A stretch of 64,000 bases of DNA from Verrucomicrobiota bacterium. GTDB taxonomy: Bacteria > Verrucomicrobiota > Kiritimatiellia > UBA8416 > JABMPJ01. Made by a program: the position numbers and the translations under genes. The DNA is taken from the NCBI GenBank assembly GCA_018648805.1, contig JABGQM010000012.1, positions 1 to 64,000 of the forward strand. Direction: 5' to 3'. The notes beneath the pieces were generated by a model, which worked only from the letters and a program-made list of their open reading frames with translations, was not told where the DNA came from and did no database searches. Every line of letters starts with the position of its first letter. Position 1 is the first letter of the stretch. Positions 27,012-34,547 of this stretch are shown piece by piece.

Positions 27012-28937
27012 TCAGCACTTCTGCACGGTAAGAATCGAGACGTCATCAGGGGGCATGGTGGTGGTGTCGAGGGCGAGGCGTTTGACGATACGGCCGAGGT
27101 CACCATCGCTCCGTTTCACCACAGACGCCAGATGGTGCTGCTTGTCCGTCAGTCCAGGCTGATCGAGCAGCTCGAGGATGCCATCTGAAAAGACGGTCAA
27201 GACGAAGGCGGGCGGCAGCTCGCGTTCCACGTTTGCGTAGGTCGAGAAGGGGAACATCCCCAAGGGTGTGCCCTTGATCTTAATCGGCTCAATAGTTGCA
27301 TCGGCCAGCATAACCGGGTAAGGGAACTGGCCGCCATTGGCGAAGATGAGATGGTTCTGCGCGGTATCGATCACACCGTAGAAGAGCGTCATGTGTTTGC
27401 CCAGCTCCTGTGCCAGCAACTCGCCGTTGAGGCGGGTCAGGAGCAGGCCGGGGTCAAGGATGGCCTGGTCCTCATGCGCCATGAAGCGTTCACGCGCATA
27501 GGAGATGAAACTCTTGAGCAGGACGGTCACAAAGGCCGATGAGACGCCGTGGCCCGATACATCGGCGATATAGAAACCGACATGATCGTCATCGATGCGG
27601 AAGTAATCCACGAAATCGCCGCTCATGTAGAATGAGGGTTCGAGGTGGCGCGCAAAGACGATCGGGCCGATCTGTTCGATAGCAGGCGGTAGCAGGTTGG
27701 TCTGGATCAGTTTGCCGGCCTCCTCGTCATCACGCAGCTTCTGAAGCGATTCCTCGAGATGCCGGTTGGTGTTGATCAGCGTACTGGTGCGTTCATGGAC
27801 CTTGTCCTCGAGCTGTTCGTTGAGGCCACGTAGCGAGTCCACGGCACGACGGCGCTCGGTAATGCCCACCACGATCCAGATCATGCCCTCGACGACCGCA
27901 TCGTCACCGGGCGCATGCACGGTGGATATAGAGACGTCGCCCCAGTAGATACTCTCATCGGGCCAGATGTAGCGCTTCTCGGCCCGAAACGAGCTGCCTT
28001 CGCCGTTGATAATCCGCTCGGCCATGCGTTGCAGGCTGGTGCGGTCGGCGACATGAAACCGTTCGAACATGCTCTGGCCCACGAGGGCCTCGGGCAGGGC
28101 GCCGAACATCTGGCAGAGCCCCGGGTTGGCACGTGTGATGATCCCGTCGCGGTCGGTCATGGCCAGGCCAACAGCCGTATTGCGAAAGAGGGCGCGGAAG
28201 CGGGCCTCGAGTTCACTGAGGAGGGCGCGCGTTTCGGAGATTTCGGCGACCTCGGTGGAGAGGTGTACGGCCATGAGAATCACCATGCCCATGTAGGCAT
28301 ACTCCAGGATATAAATCGACTGAGAGAAGCCAACCGCCACGGCGGTATCATTGACGGCCCCGATAAAGAAGCAGATCATGGCCGCCACGAGCGGCAGGGC
28401 GCGGCGGCGACTCTCGCGCTGATAGAAGCGCAACCCCACGATCAGCATATAGATAAACGCCAGAATCGTGAGTCCATGCAACAGGGCGGCCAGGGCCGTG
28501 AACTCGGCCTCGTGATAGCTCACCGCGGAGCCGAGAAAACGAAAGGCGCGCAGGGCGGGACGGTCGACGTGAAAGATCCAGCTGTCGGGCGCCAGGGCCA
28601 TGATGGCGGCCATGGTGATGAAATAGATCGTGCTAAGCCGACGGTAGCGCGAGGAGACCGTCGAGGTATAGTCAAAGCAGAACCAGACAAAGGTGATACC
28701 CACCAGGGCGAGAGAGACCAGCTGGACGCGCTGCCAGCTCATGCCGGCCGAAAGCGTGGTGGAACTGTAGAGTCCGGCGCAGAAGATATCGTATACGCCC
28801 ATCGCCAGGCAGGTCATGGCGAAGAGGAGATCCGTGCGCTTACGGCGGCGCCGGTAGGAGAGCAGGAGGTGGTAGATGCCCGTATAGATCGTGATGCTGG
28901 CCAGGACAATGGCCGGGATAGACTGGGAACAGATCAT
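27012..28937 (-). CDS. Membrane PAS-PP2C (RsbU/SpoIIE-type) phosphatase
   Basis: This 641-residue protein has about seven membrane helices in residues 10-245, a PAS domain at about 250-365 (LFRNTAVGLAMTDRDGIITRANPG), a coiled-coil linker (LNEQLEDKVHERTSTLINTN), and a C-terminal SpoIIE-type PP2C phosphatase domain. The metal-binding motifs GDFVDYFRIDDDHVGFYIADVSGHG are present in pieces (GDFVDY, DVSGHG) and the last Asp motif is DDVSILTV. It would dephosphorylate an STAS antagonist in response to a membrane or PAS signal. The STAS gene downstream is the obvious candidate. Confidence 0.92.
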   Translation of the reverse strand: MICSQSIPAIVLASITIYTGIYHLLLSYRRRRKRTDLLFAMTCLAMGVYDIFCAGLYSSTTLSAGMSWQRVQLVSLALVGITFVWFCFDYTSTVSSRYRRLSTIYFITMAAIMALAPDSWIFHVDRPALRAFRFLGSAVSYHEAEFTALAALLHGLTILAFIYMLIVGLRFYQRESRRRALPLVAAMICFFIGAVNDTAVAVGFSQSIYILEYAYMGMVILMAVHLSTEVAEISETRALLSELEARFRALFRNTAVGLAMTDRDGIITRANPGLCQMFGALPEALVGQSMFERFHVADRTSLQRMAERIINGEGSSFRAEKRYIWPDESIYWGDVSISTVHAPGDDAVVEGMIWIVVGITERRRAVDSLRGLNEQLEDKVHERTSTLINTNRHLEESLQKLRDDEEAGKLIQTNLLPPAIEQIGPIVFARHLEPSFYMSGDFVDYFRIDDDHVGFYIADVSGHGVSSAFVTVLLKSFISYARERFMAHEDQAILDPGLLLTRLNGELLAQELGKHMTLFYGVIDTAQNHLIFANGGQFPYPVMLADATIEPIKIKGTPLGMFPFSTYANVERELPPAFVLTVFSDGILELLDQPGLTDKQHHLASVVKRSDGDLGRIVKRLALDTTTMPPDDVSILTVQKC

Positions 28938-29028
28938 AGAGGCCTCACTTCAACCATGCGAGCAATCAACCACGTTTCAGCATGACAAGCAAGTCCCGTT
29001 GGGCAATTTCCGCACCGCCTGAATTCAA

Positions 29029-29064
29029 GTGGGCCGTGGGCAGTGGGCAGTGGGCAGTGAGCAG
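29029..29064. repeat. Heptamer repeat array
   Basis: Five tandem copies of a heptamer with consensus GTGGGCA (GTGGGCC, GTGGGCA three times, GTGAGCA) lie in the gap between the phosphatase gene and the next gene. The remainder of 28938-29119 holds no gene I can support. Confidence 0.8.
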
Positions 29065-29119
29065 TAGCACGAAGGTCGGGGATTGATTGCGGCGTGCCGG
29101 TGGCGTATAACTTCGATCC

Positions 29120-30025
29120 ATGAAAAACACACTAGTTGTATTAGCGGCGGGAATGGGGAGTCGGTACGGCGGCTTGAAGCAGATGGATCCGGTGGGACCG
29201 TCGGGCGAGTTCATTCTCGACTACTCGGTCTACGATGCGATCCAGGCCGGTTTTGAGCGAGTCGTCTTCGTGGTGCGGCGCGACATCGAGGCGACTTTTC
29301 GCGAGGTGTTGGGCAACCGCATCGGACGGCACATCGAAACAGAGTACGTCTGCCAGGAGCTGGATGCCTGCCTGGATGGGTTCGTTCGGCCAGACGAACG
29401 GAGCAAGCCATGGGGCACAGGCCATGCCACGCTGGTCTGCCGCGATGCCGTGGATACGCCCTTCGCGGTGATCAATGCAGATGATTTCTACGGACGCGAC
29501 ACCTTCACGGTGCTGGGGACATTCCTGCGCGATACGGCAGATGATCCGACGCGCTATGCCATGGCCGGCTTTACGTTGCGCAACACGGTTACCGCGCACG
29601 GTTCGGTCGCACGCGGGGTGTGCGAGGTCGCGCATGGCCGCTTGGCCAGCGTGGTCGAACACACGGCAATCAGCGCTGACGGCGATGTGTTCCGCTCGGC
29701 CGAACGGGGTGAGGTCTTCGCGGGGGACGCGGTTGTTTCAATGAATACGTGGGCGCTCAAGCCTTCGATCTTTGCCGCACTGGCCTCCCAGTTTGCCGAC
29801 TTCCTCGGGGCCTCCGGCCAGGCGCCCACCGCGGAGTTCTTTCTACCGACGGTGGTCGACACCATGATCAAGCGTGGCGAGACCAGTGTGGATGTGCTGC
29901 CCACGCCGTGCACCTGGTTTGGCACGACCTACGCCGACGACAAGGCGCGCGTGGTGGCTGAAATCGCGCGCCTCGTGGATGCGGGACGCTACCCGGCCGA
30001 CCTCTGGAAAAGGGCGACCTCATAA
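29120..30025 (+). CDS. Nucleotidyltransferase family protein
   Basis: This is a GT-A fold NTP-transferase. The signature is LVVLAAGMGSRYGGLKQMDPVGPSG, here quoted as LAAGMGSRYGGLKQ with the LKQ/K substrate lysine, and the magnesium-binding Asp pair appears as NADDFYG. Such enzymes couple NTP to sugar phosphates or related small molecules. The closest pattern is the family that lies beside choline/ethanolamine or hexosamine kinases; the exact substrate cannot be read from the sequence. The ATG is at 29120, with no strong ribosome binding site visible. Confidence 0.85.
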   Translation: MKNTLVVLAAGMGSRYGGLKQMDPVGPSGEFILDYSVYDAIQAGFERVVFVVRRDIEATFREVLGNRIGRHIETEYVCQELDACLDGFVRPDERSKPWGTGHATLVCRDAVDTPFAVINADDFYGRDTFTVLGTFLRDTADDPTRYAMAGFTLRNTVTAHGSVARGVCEVAHGRLASVVEHTAISADGDVFRSAERGEVFAGDAVVSMNTWALKPSIFAALASQFADFLGASGQAPTAEFFLPTVVDTMIKRGETSVDVLPTPCTWFGTTYADDKARVVAEIARLVDAGRYPADLWKRATS

Positions 30026-30141
30026 AGACGCTTCTATTACAGCATATTCTGGTTGCATTGATCCCATCTGATCGCTTACCTTGCCCAGAGTATCGCTAGT
30101 GACTCATTGTTCATAAACCACAAGTACAGAGGATAGACGCT

Positions 30142-30432
30142 ATGGCTAAAGCCCTGACCAAGACCCAGATCATCGCAAAGCTCGCCGACCAGAACGAACT
30201 GACCAAGAAGCAGGCCAAGGAGTTCCTGGAAAGCCTCGCCGCCCTGGCCTACAAAGGCGCCAAGGACGGATTCACGATCCCCGGTATCGGCAAGCTCGTG
30301 AAGGTTCGCCGCAAGGCCCGCATGGGACGCAACCCGGCTACCGGCGAAAGCATCAAGATTCCGGCGAAGACGGTTCTGAAGTTCCGTATCGCCAAGGCGG
30401 CCAAGGATGCCGTGCTGCCCGCCAAGAAGTAA
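30142..30432 (+). CDS. HU/IHF-family DNA-binding protein
   Basis: The 96-residue basic protein has the HU fold: LTKTQIIAKLADQNELTKKQAKEFLES for the helical dimerisation part, IPGIGKLVKVRRKARMGRNP for the beta arms, and the usual NPATGE tip. It is a nucleoid protein that bends DNA. The monocistronic layout and a strong intrinsic terminator after the stop suggest high, independent expression. A further C-terminal AKKA-rich tail is typical of PVC homologues. Confidence 0.92.
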   Translation: MAKALTKTQIIAKLADQNELTKKQAKEFLESLAALAYKGAKDGFTIPGIGKLVKVRRKARMGRNPATGESIKIPAKTVLKFRIAKAAKDAVLPAKK

Positions 30433-30453
30433 CTGGCGCGAAAGCAAAGAGAG

Positions 30454-30492
30454 CGACCGCAGGATGTAATACGCCTGCGGTCGTTTTTTTTT
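30454..30492 (+). terminator. Rho-independent terminator of the HU gene
   Basis: A 10-bp GC-rich stem (CGACCGCAGG and CCTGCGGTCG) with a 10-base loop is followed by a run of nine T residues. It begins 22 bases after the HU stop codon. Confidence 0.93.
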
Positions 30493-30537
30493 GTGTCGAA
30501 CGGTTGCGGACAGGAGCGGACATGCTATGATTGGGGC

Positions 30538-31821
30538 ATGAAAGCAAAAGTAGCACTCCTGCGTACCTCGCCCGCCACCGTGCTTGAAGATACACACCGC
30601 CTGATGAATCTGGCCGACTATCAGGAAACACTGCCCAAGGCCAATGATACGGCGCTCAAGATCAACATCAGCTGGCATTTCTTCATGCCGGCCTCCTCGA
30701 CCACGCCCTGGCAGCTCGAGGGTGTGATTCGCGCCCTGAAGCGTGACGGCTTTGACTCCGACCTGATCCACGGCTGTCACAACCGCACGGTGGTGATCGA
30801 CTCCCATTTTGGTGAAGAGCAGAATAAACAGATCAACGTGATCCGTAACCATGGCCTGCGCAATGTGCATCTCTACGAAGGCGAGGAGTGGATCAATGTG
30901 CGCGACGCCGTGGGGGATCTGGCCGACAAATTTCTCTGCCTGAACGAGGTCTACAAAGACGGCTTCATGATCCCGAAGAAGTTCATCGGGTCAAACATCA
31001 TCCATCTGCCAACGGTCAAGACGCATGTCTTCACGACCACCACCGGCGCGATGAAGAATGCCTTCGGCGGGCTGCTCAATGAGAAGCGGCACTGGACCCA
31101 TCCGGTGATTCACGAAACGCTGGTTGACCTGCTCATGATTCAGAAGAAGATTCACAGCGGCGTGTTTGCCATGATGGATGGTACCTTCGCAGGCGACGGC
31201 CCCGGGCCGCGCTGCATGGTGCCGCATGTGAAGAACGTTATCTTAGCGTCATCCGACCAGGTCGCGATCGATGCCGTGGCGGCCACGTTGATGGGTTTTG
31301 ATCCACTCAAGGATATCAAGTTTATCCGCCTGGCCCACGAGCTGGGCCTCGGCTGCGGCGATGTGCGTGATATCGAGATCGTGGGGGATGCGGATGTTCT
31401 CAAGGAGGACTGGCAGTTCGTGGGGCCTTTCAAGAAGATGACCTTTGCCAGCCGCATGCAGCACAGCATCTACTGGGGCCCCCTCAAGAAGCCGGTCGAA
31501 TGGTCGCTCAAGACCGTCCTGGCTCCGTGGGCCTACATGGCCAGTGTGTTGTACCACGACACCTACTGGTATCCGGCCCACCAGAAGGTCGTACAGGAGA
31601 TTCTGCACAGCGAGTGGGGACGCCTCTTCCACAACTGGGAACAGCTCGAGATTGCACCCGACGACCTGGCACGGACGGGCTGGGCCGACGTGGGGGCCGA
31701 TCCGATGGAGCTAAAACCCGAGACGCTGAAGTTGATCCGCAAGTCGTTGTCCCTGCTGGGTACCTGTATGCGTGAAGCACCCGAGTTCGCCGCGCGCAAA
31801 CGCAAGAAAGAGAAACACTGA
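30538..31821 (+). CDS. DUF362 domain protein
   Basis: The 427-residue protein matches DUF362: VALLRTSPATV, NISWHFF, an aspartate-rich HCYxxR-like segment, INVIRNHGL, IIHLPTVKTHVFT with TTTGAMKNAFGG, and VAIDAVAATLMGFDP. DUF362 proteins are conserved, of unknown biochemistry, and some carry ferredoxin domains; none is present here. The ATG at 30538 is preceded by TTGGGGC, with no good Shine-Dalgarno. The final TGA stop is contributed by repeat family A copy 2. Confidence 0.87.
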   Translation: MKAKVALLRTSPATVLEDTHRLMNLADYQETLPKANDTALKINISWHFFMPASSTTPWQLEGVIRALKRDGFDSDLIHGCHNRTVVIDSHFGEEQNKQINVIRNHGLRNVHLYEGEEWINVRDAVGDLADKFLCLNEVYKDGFMIPKKFIGSNIIHLPTVKTHVFTTTTGAMKNAFGGLLNEKRHWTHPVIHETLVDLLMIQKKIHSGVFAMMDGTFAGDGPGPRCMVPHVKNVILASSDQVAIDAVAATLMGFDPLKDIKFIRLAHELGLGCGDVRDIEIVGDADVLKEDWQFVGPFKKMTFASRMQHSIYWGPLKKPVEWSLKTVLAPWAYMASVLYHDTYWYPAHQKVVQEILHSEWGRLFHNWEQLEIAPDDLARTGWADVGADPMELKPETLKLIRKSLSLLGTCMREAPEFAARKRKKEKH

Positions 31822-31911
31822 CCACGGATTACACGGATGTCACTGATGGGTGGCTACGCCACCCGACGGTGAAGCCGGCGGCATCCGTGCTATCCGTGTC
31901 ATCCGTGGTCA
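31819..31911. repeat. Dispersed palindromic repeat, family A, copy 2
   Basis: Arms begin TGACCACGGATTACACGGAT and end ATCCGTGTCATCCGTGGTCA. Two small hairpins occupy the centre (GGGTGGCTACGCCACCC and a GCCGGC core). The first three bases provide the stop codon of the DUF362 gene. Confidence 0.87.
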
Positions 31912-31962
31912 GAATCTTTTCAGATCCCTCCCATCGGTCCAAAAGTCAATGAATCGATCAGG

Positions 31963-33453
31963 CTAAAGTCCGAAGAAGTTCCAGATCTTGCTGAGCAGTG
32001 CCTTCTCGGAGGGGACTTCGGACTGGCGCTTGCTGTTGGCCGCCACCGATTCCTGCAGGCTGGCCAGCGCTTCACTGCGCTGCTTAAGCGCCTTGGCGAA
32101 GCCTTCGGCCAGGCTCTTCTTCTCCTTGAGCAAATCGGCCAGGGCTGTGTGTGCGAGCTCCACGACGCGACAGTCGTTCACCGCCACCACGGTCGCGTTG
32201 CGCTCCTCACCGGTGAGAAGACTCATCTCCCCAAAATAGTCACCACGCTGCAACACGGCCAGCTGAGGCGAACTGGCCTCCGCACCGAGGTGGACTGAGG
32301 TGTTGCCTTCCAGAATGATGTAGAACTTGCTGCCTGAAGCCCCCTTGCGGACCAGGACCTCGCCGGCGCCAAAGATCTTCTCCTGCATCCGGGAGGCCAC
32401 CTGGTCGCGCTCTTCCGGCGCGAGGGCGTCGAAGATACTGATCTCGCCCAGCAACGTCCGACAGTCCACCACGGCAGCTTCGTGCTCAAGGGCCTCCTTG
32501 GCAACCACGTCGTTCATGGGCCGCACGTCGCGGATCGGGAACGGGATGACGATGTCTTCACGCTTAAACTCGTACCAGATACGATCCATCATATCACTCT
32601 GGATCTGCTCCAGTTTTCCGAAATCGCGAATGAAGAACTTGACGGTGTAATCGATCGAGAAATCACCGTAGTTGTGGAGCCACACCAGCGGGGCCGGATC
32701 GTTCAGAATTTGCGGCACCGCGTCACAGGCGTGCAGGATGGAGGCACGCACCTTATTGGGCGGCACGCCGTAGTTCACGCCCACCTGCTGAGTGAATCCG
32801 TGGCTGCGGGTCGGACGTGAATAGTTGAGGATATACTCACGCGCGATAGTAGCGTTAGGGATGATGATGTGGTCCAGCGTCTTGGTCTGCAGGCGCGTGG
32901 CACGCCAGGTCATGTCGCTGACGCGGCCGACAAAGTCGCCGACGCGGACCCAATCCCCGATCGAGAACGGTCGCTCTCCGGTCAAGGCCAGGCCGGCAAT
33001 CAGGTTGCCGAGCGTATCCTGGGAAGCATTACCGAGGATGTAACCGACGACGATCGTGGAGAAGGCCAGGAACTTGAGATTGAGGTCGGGGTACATGTGC
33101 TTGAGGATCAAGTAGATCGCCAGCGAGAGGAATACCCAGCGACAGGTGGCACGCAACACCACCGGCACCGGCAGGCCGCGGCGGTGGTGCACGACCACCT
33201 CAAACATGACAATGTCGAGCAGCCGAATGACGATATAGGCAAACGTGCAGAAGAGCGACGCATAGACGATGCGGGCGTAGCCCTGCTCGATATGTGACCC
33301 CATAAAGAACGAGATCGAGGAGACGAGAAAAAGGATATTAAGGGACCCGCGGAAGCGGGCCAATGCCTTGAACCGCTTGAGCAGGTAGAGCGCCCCGCTC
33401 AGGGCAGCAAACGCCATCAGCGTTTGAATGGCATCCATGACCAGATCGTTCAT
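31963..33453 (-). CDS. MscS-family channel with C-terminal cyclic-nucleotide-binding domain
   Basis: The 496-residue protein has four membrane helices (about residues 10-110), then the MscS pore and beta domain (VGYILGNASQDTLGNLIAGLAL, GDWVRVGDFVGRVSDMTWRATRLQT and IIIPNATIAREYI), and ends with a cNMP-binding fold (about residues 340-455; GEVLVRKGASGSKFYIILEGN and LQRGDYFGEMSLLTGEERNATVVA). The fusion suggests a channel gated by a cyclic nucleotide as well as by membrane tension. Its gene is immediately upstream, on the minus strand, of nothing else except the repeat-containing gap, and it is followed on that strand by a spacer only. Confidence 0.93.
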   Translation of the reverse strand: MNDLVMDAIQTLMAFAALSGALYLLKRFKALARFRGSLNILFLVSSISFFMGSHIEQGYARIVYASLFCTFAYIVIRLLDIVMFEVVVHHRRGLPVPVVLRATCRWVFLSLAIYLILKHMYPDLNLKFLAFSTIVVGYILGNASQDTLGNLIAGLALTGERPFSIGDWVRVGDFVGRVSDMTWRATRLQTKTLDHIIIPNATIAREYILNYSRPTRSHGFTQQVGVNYGVPPNKVRASILHACDAVPQILNDPAPLVWLHNYGDFSIDYTVKFFIRDFGKLEQIQSDMMDRIWYEFKREDIVIPFPIRDVRPMNDVVAKEALEHEAAVVDCRTLLGEISIFDALAPEERDQVASRMQEKIFGAGEVLVRKGASGSKFYIILEGNTSVHLGAEASSPQLAVLQRGDYFGEMSLLTGEERNATVVAVNDCRVVELAHTALADLLKEKKSLAEGFAKALKQRSEALASLQESVAANSKRQSEVPSEKALLSKIWNFFGL

Positions 33454-33475
33454 GCGGGTCCCTTATTCTGTTCGC

Positions 33476-34465
33476 TTAGAAACGCAGGCCCGCCGAAGCC
33501 GAGAAAGCCGCCACCACGTTTTCAATACCGGCCCCGTCAGGACTCATCGACTCGGCGCCGCCGAGTCCCTCTTTGGAGTAGAGGTCGCCGGTGAACTCGG
33601 GGATGACCTGAGCATCAATCGCCCCGGAAATAAAGAAGGTCTCAGTAAGGTCAATACTGACATCACCGCCGAAGGCCAGGAAGTCGCCCCCTTCGAACTC
33701 CTCGCGGAAGTAGAGGTTACGGAAGATGTGGTGATCCTTGTCTTCTGCGATCACGAACGGGCTATAGAGCAGGTAGGCCGAGGCCCGCACGCTGGAGCCA
33801 CTCGTGGCAAGCTGCACGCCAAAATAGGGAATATCGAAGGTCTGCTCATAGTCGATCCCGTTCTCGCCGCCGAACGATCCGCGATCGTCACGGAAACCGG
33901 CGCTCGAATAAATGTAGCTGCCGCCGTAATCGCTCCACTCCCAGAAGTCGTGCTTGTAGCCAATGATGCCGCTGCAGGTGAAGATGCCCAGGTCGAAGAG
34001 TTCCAGTGACGCATTCACATCGATGCTGTAAGCCGCCTCAATGTCGACATCACTTTCGGAGTAGTGGGTCCAGTCCGAAATCGAGCTATCCAGCCAGTCG
34101 TAGTCTTCCATGCCGCCGCTGCCCTCGTTCAGACCAAACCAGGCTCCGGCGTTGATCCGAAAGCGTTCGCCAAACTGGGCGGAGACGGTGCCACCCGCCA
34201 TGGCCAGCGAGGTAATATCCCATATCAGCTCTGACACCTGGTAGTCGGCCGGAAGATCGCGCGACGCCGACCCGGCATAGACGAGTTCACGCGCTTCACC
34301 GCCAACGACAAGCAGAGATGCTTTGACCGAAAGGGAAAAGCCGTTGACATCAGCCAACGGGAGCTCAGCCCCTTCATTGGCATGCAGGGCCAGTACAGTA
34401 TTTGCAGAGAGCGTCAGCACCAGGGCCAACCCCACGAGAACAGGAATCCGATAACAGTTAGACAT
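33476..34465 (-). CDS. Omptin-family outer-membrane aspartic protease
   Basis: Omptins are beta-barrel endoproteases of the outer membrane. The N-terminus is a signal peptide (VLVGLALVLTLSANTVLA). The family landmarks are VSELIWDI, GMEDYDWLDSS with the catalytic Asp121 and Asp123, GGSYIYSSAGFRDD, an YEQTFDIPYFGV strand, the DKDHH segment giving catalytic Asp244 and His246, and the C-terminal GAGIENVVAAFSASAGLRF. Spacings match OmpT's Asp83/Asp85 and Asp210/His212 dyads. The terminal Phe is normal for an outer-membrane barrel. Omptins are best known from gamma-proteobacteria, so finding one here is unusual. The upstream neighbour on the same strand is a large subtilase. Confidence 0.87.
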   Translation of the reverse strand: MSNCYRIPVLVGLALVLTLSANTVLALHANEGAELPLADVNGFSLSVKASLLVVGGEARELVYAGSASRDLPADYQVSELIWDITSLAMAGGTVSAQFGERFRINAGAWFGLNEGSGGMEDYDWLDSSISDWTHYSESDVDIEAAYSIDVNASLELFDLGIFTCSGIIGYKHDFWEWSDYGGSYIYSSAGFRDDRGSFGGENGIDYEQTFDIPYFGVQLATSGSSVRASAYLLYSPFVIAEDKDHHIFRNLYFREEFEGGDFLAFGGDVSIDLTETFFISGAIDAQVIPEFTGDLYSKEGLGGAESMSPDGAGIENVVAAFSASAGLRF

Positions 34466-34547
34466 ACAGCCTCCTTATTTAGGTTTCAATCAATCTGGGC
34501 TGAATGAGAGCGTTTTGCAAGTCGATTCCCGGCGTCGTACGGGCAGG

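Noticed and set aside
27915-28985. A 356-codon open frame on the plus strand
   Set aside because: It is antisense to the phosphatase, which has clear domains; no ribosome binding site and no recognisable motif were seen.
28938-29119. A small gene in the gap before the nucleotidyltransferase
   Set aside because: The short frames are coded by the GTGGGCA heptamer array and have no ribosome binding site.
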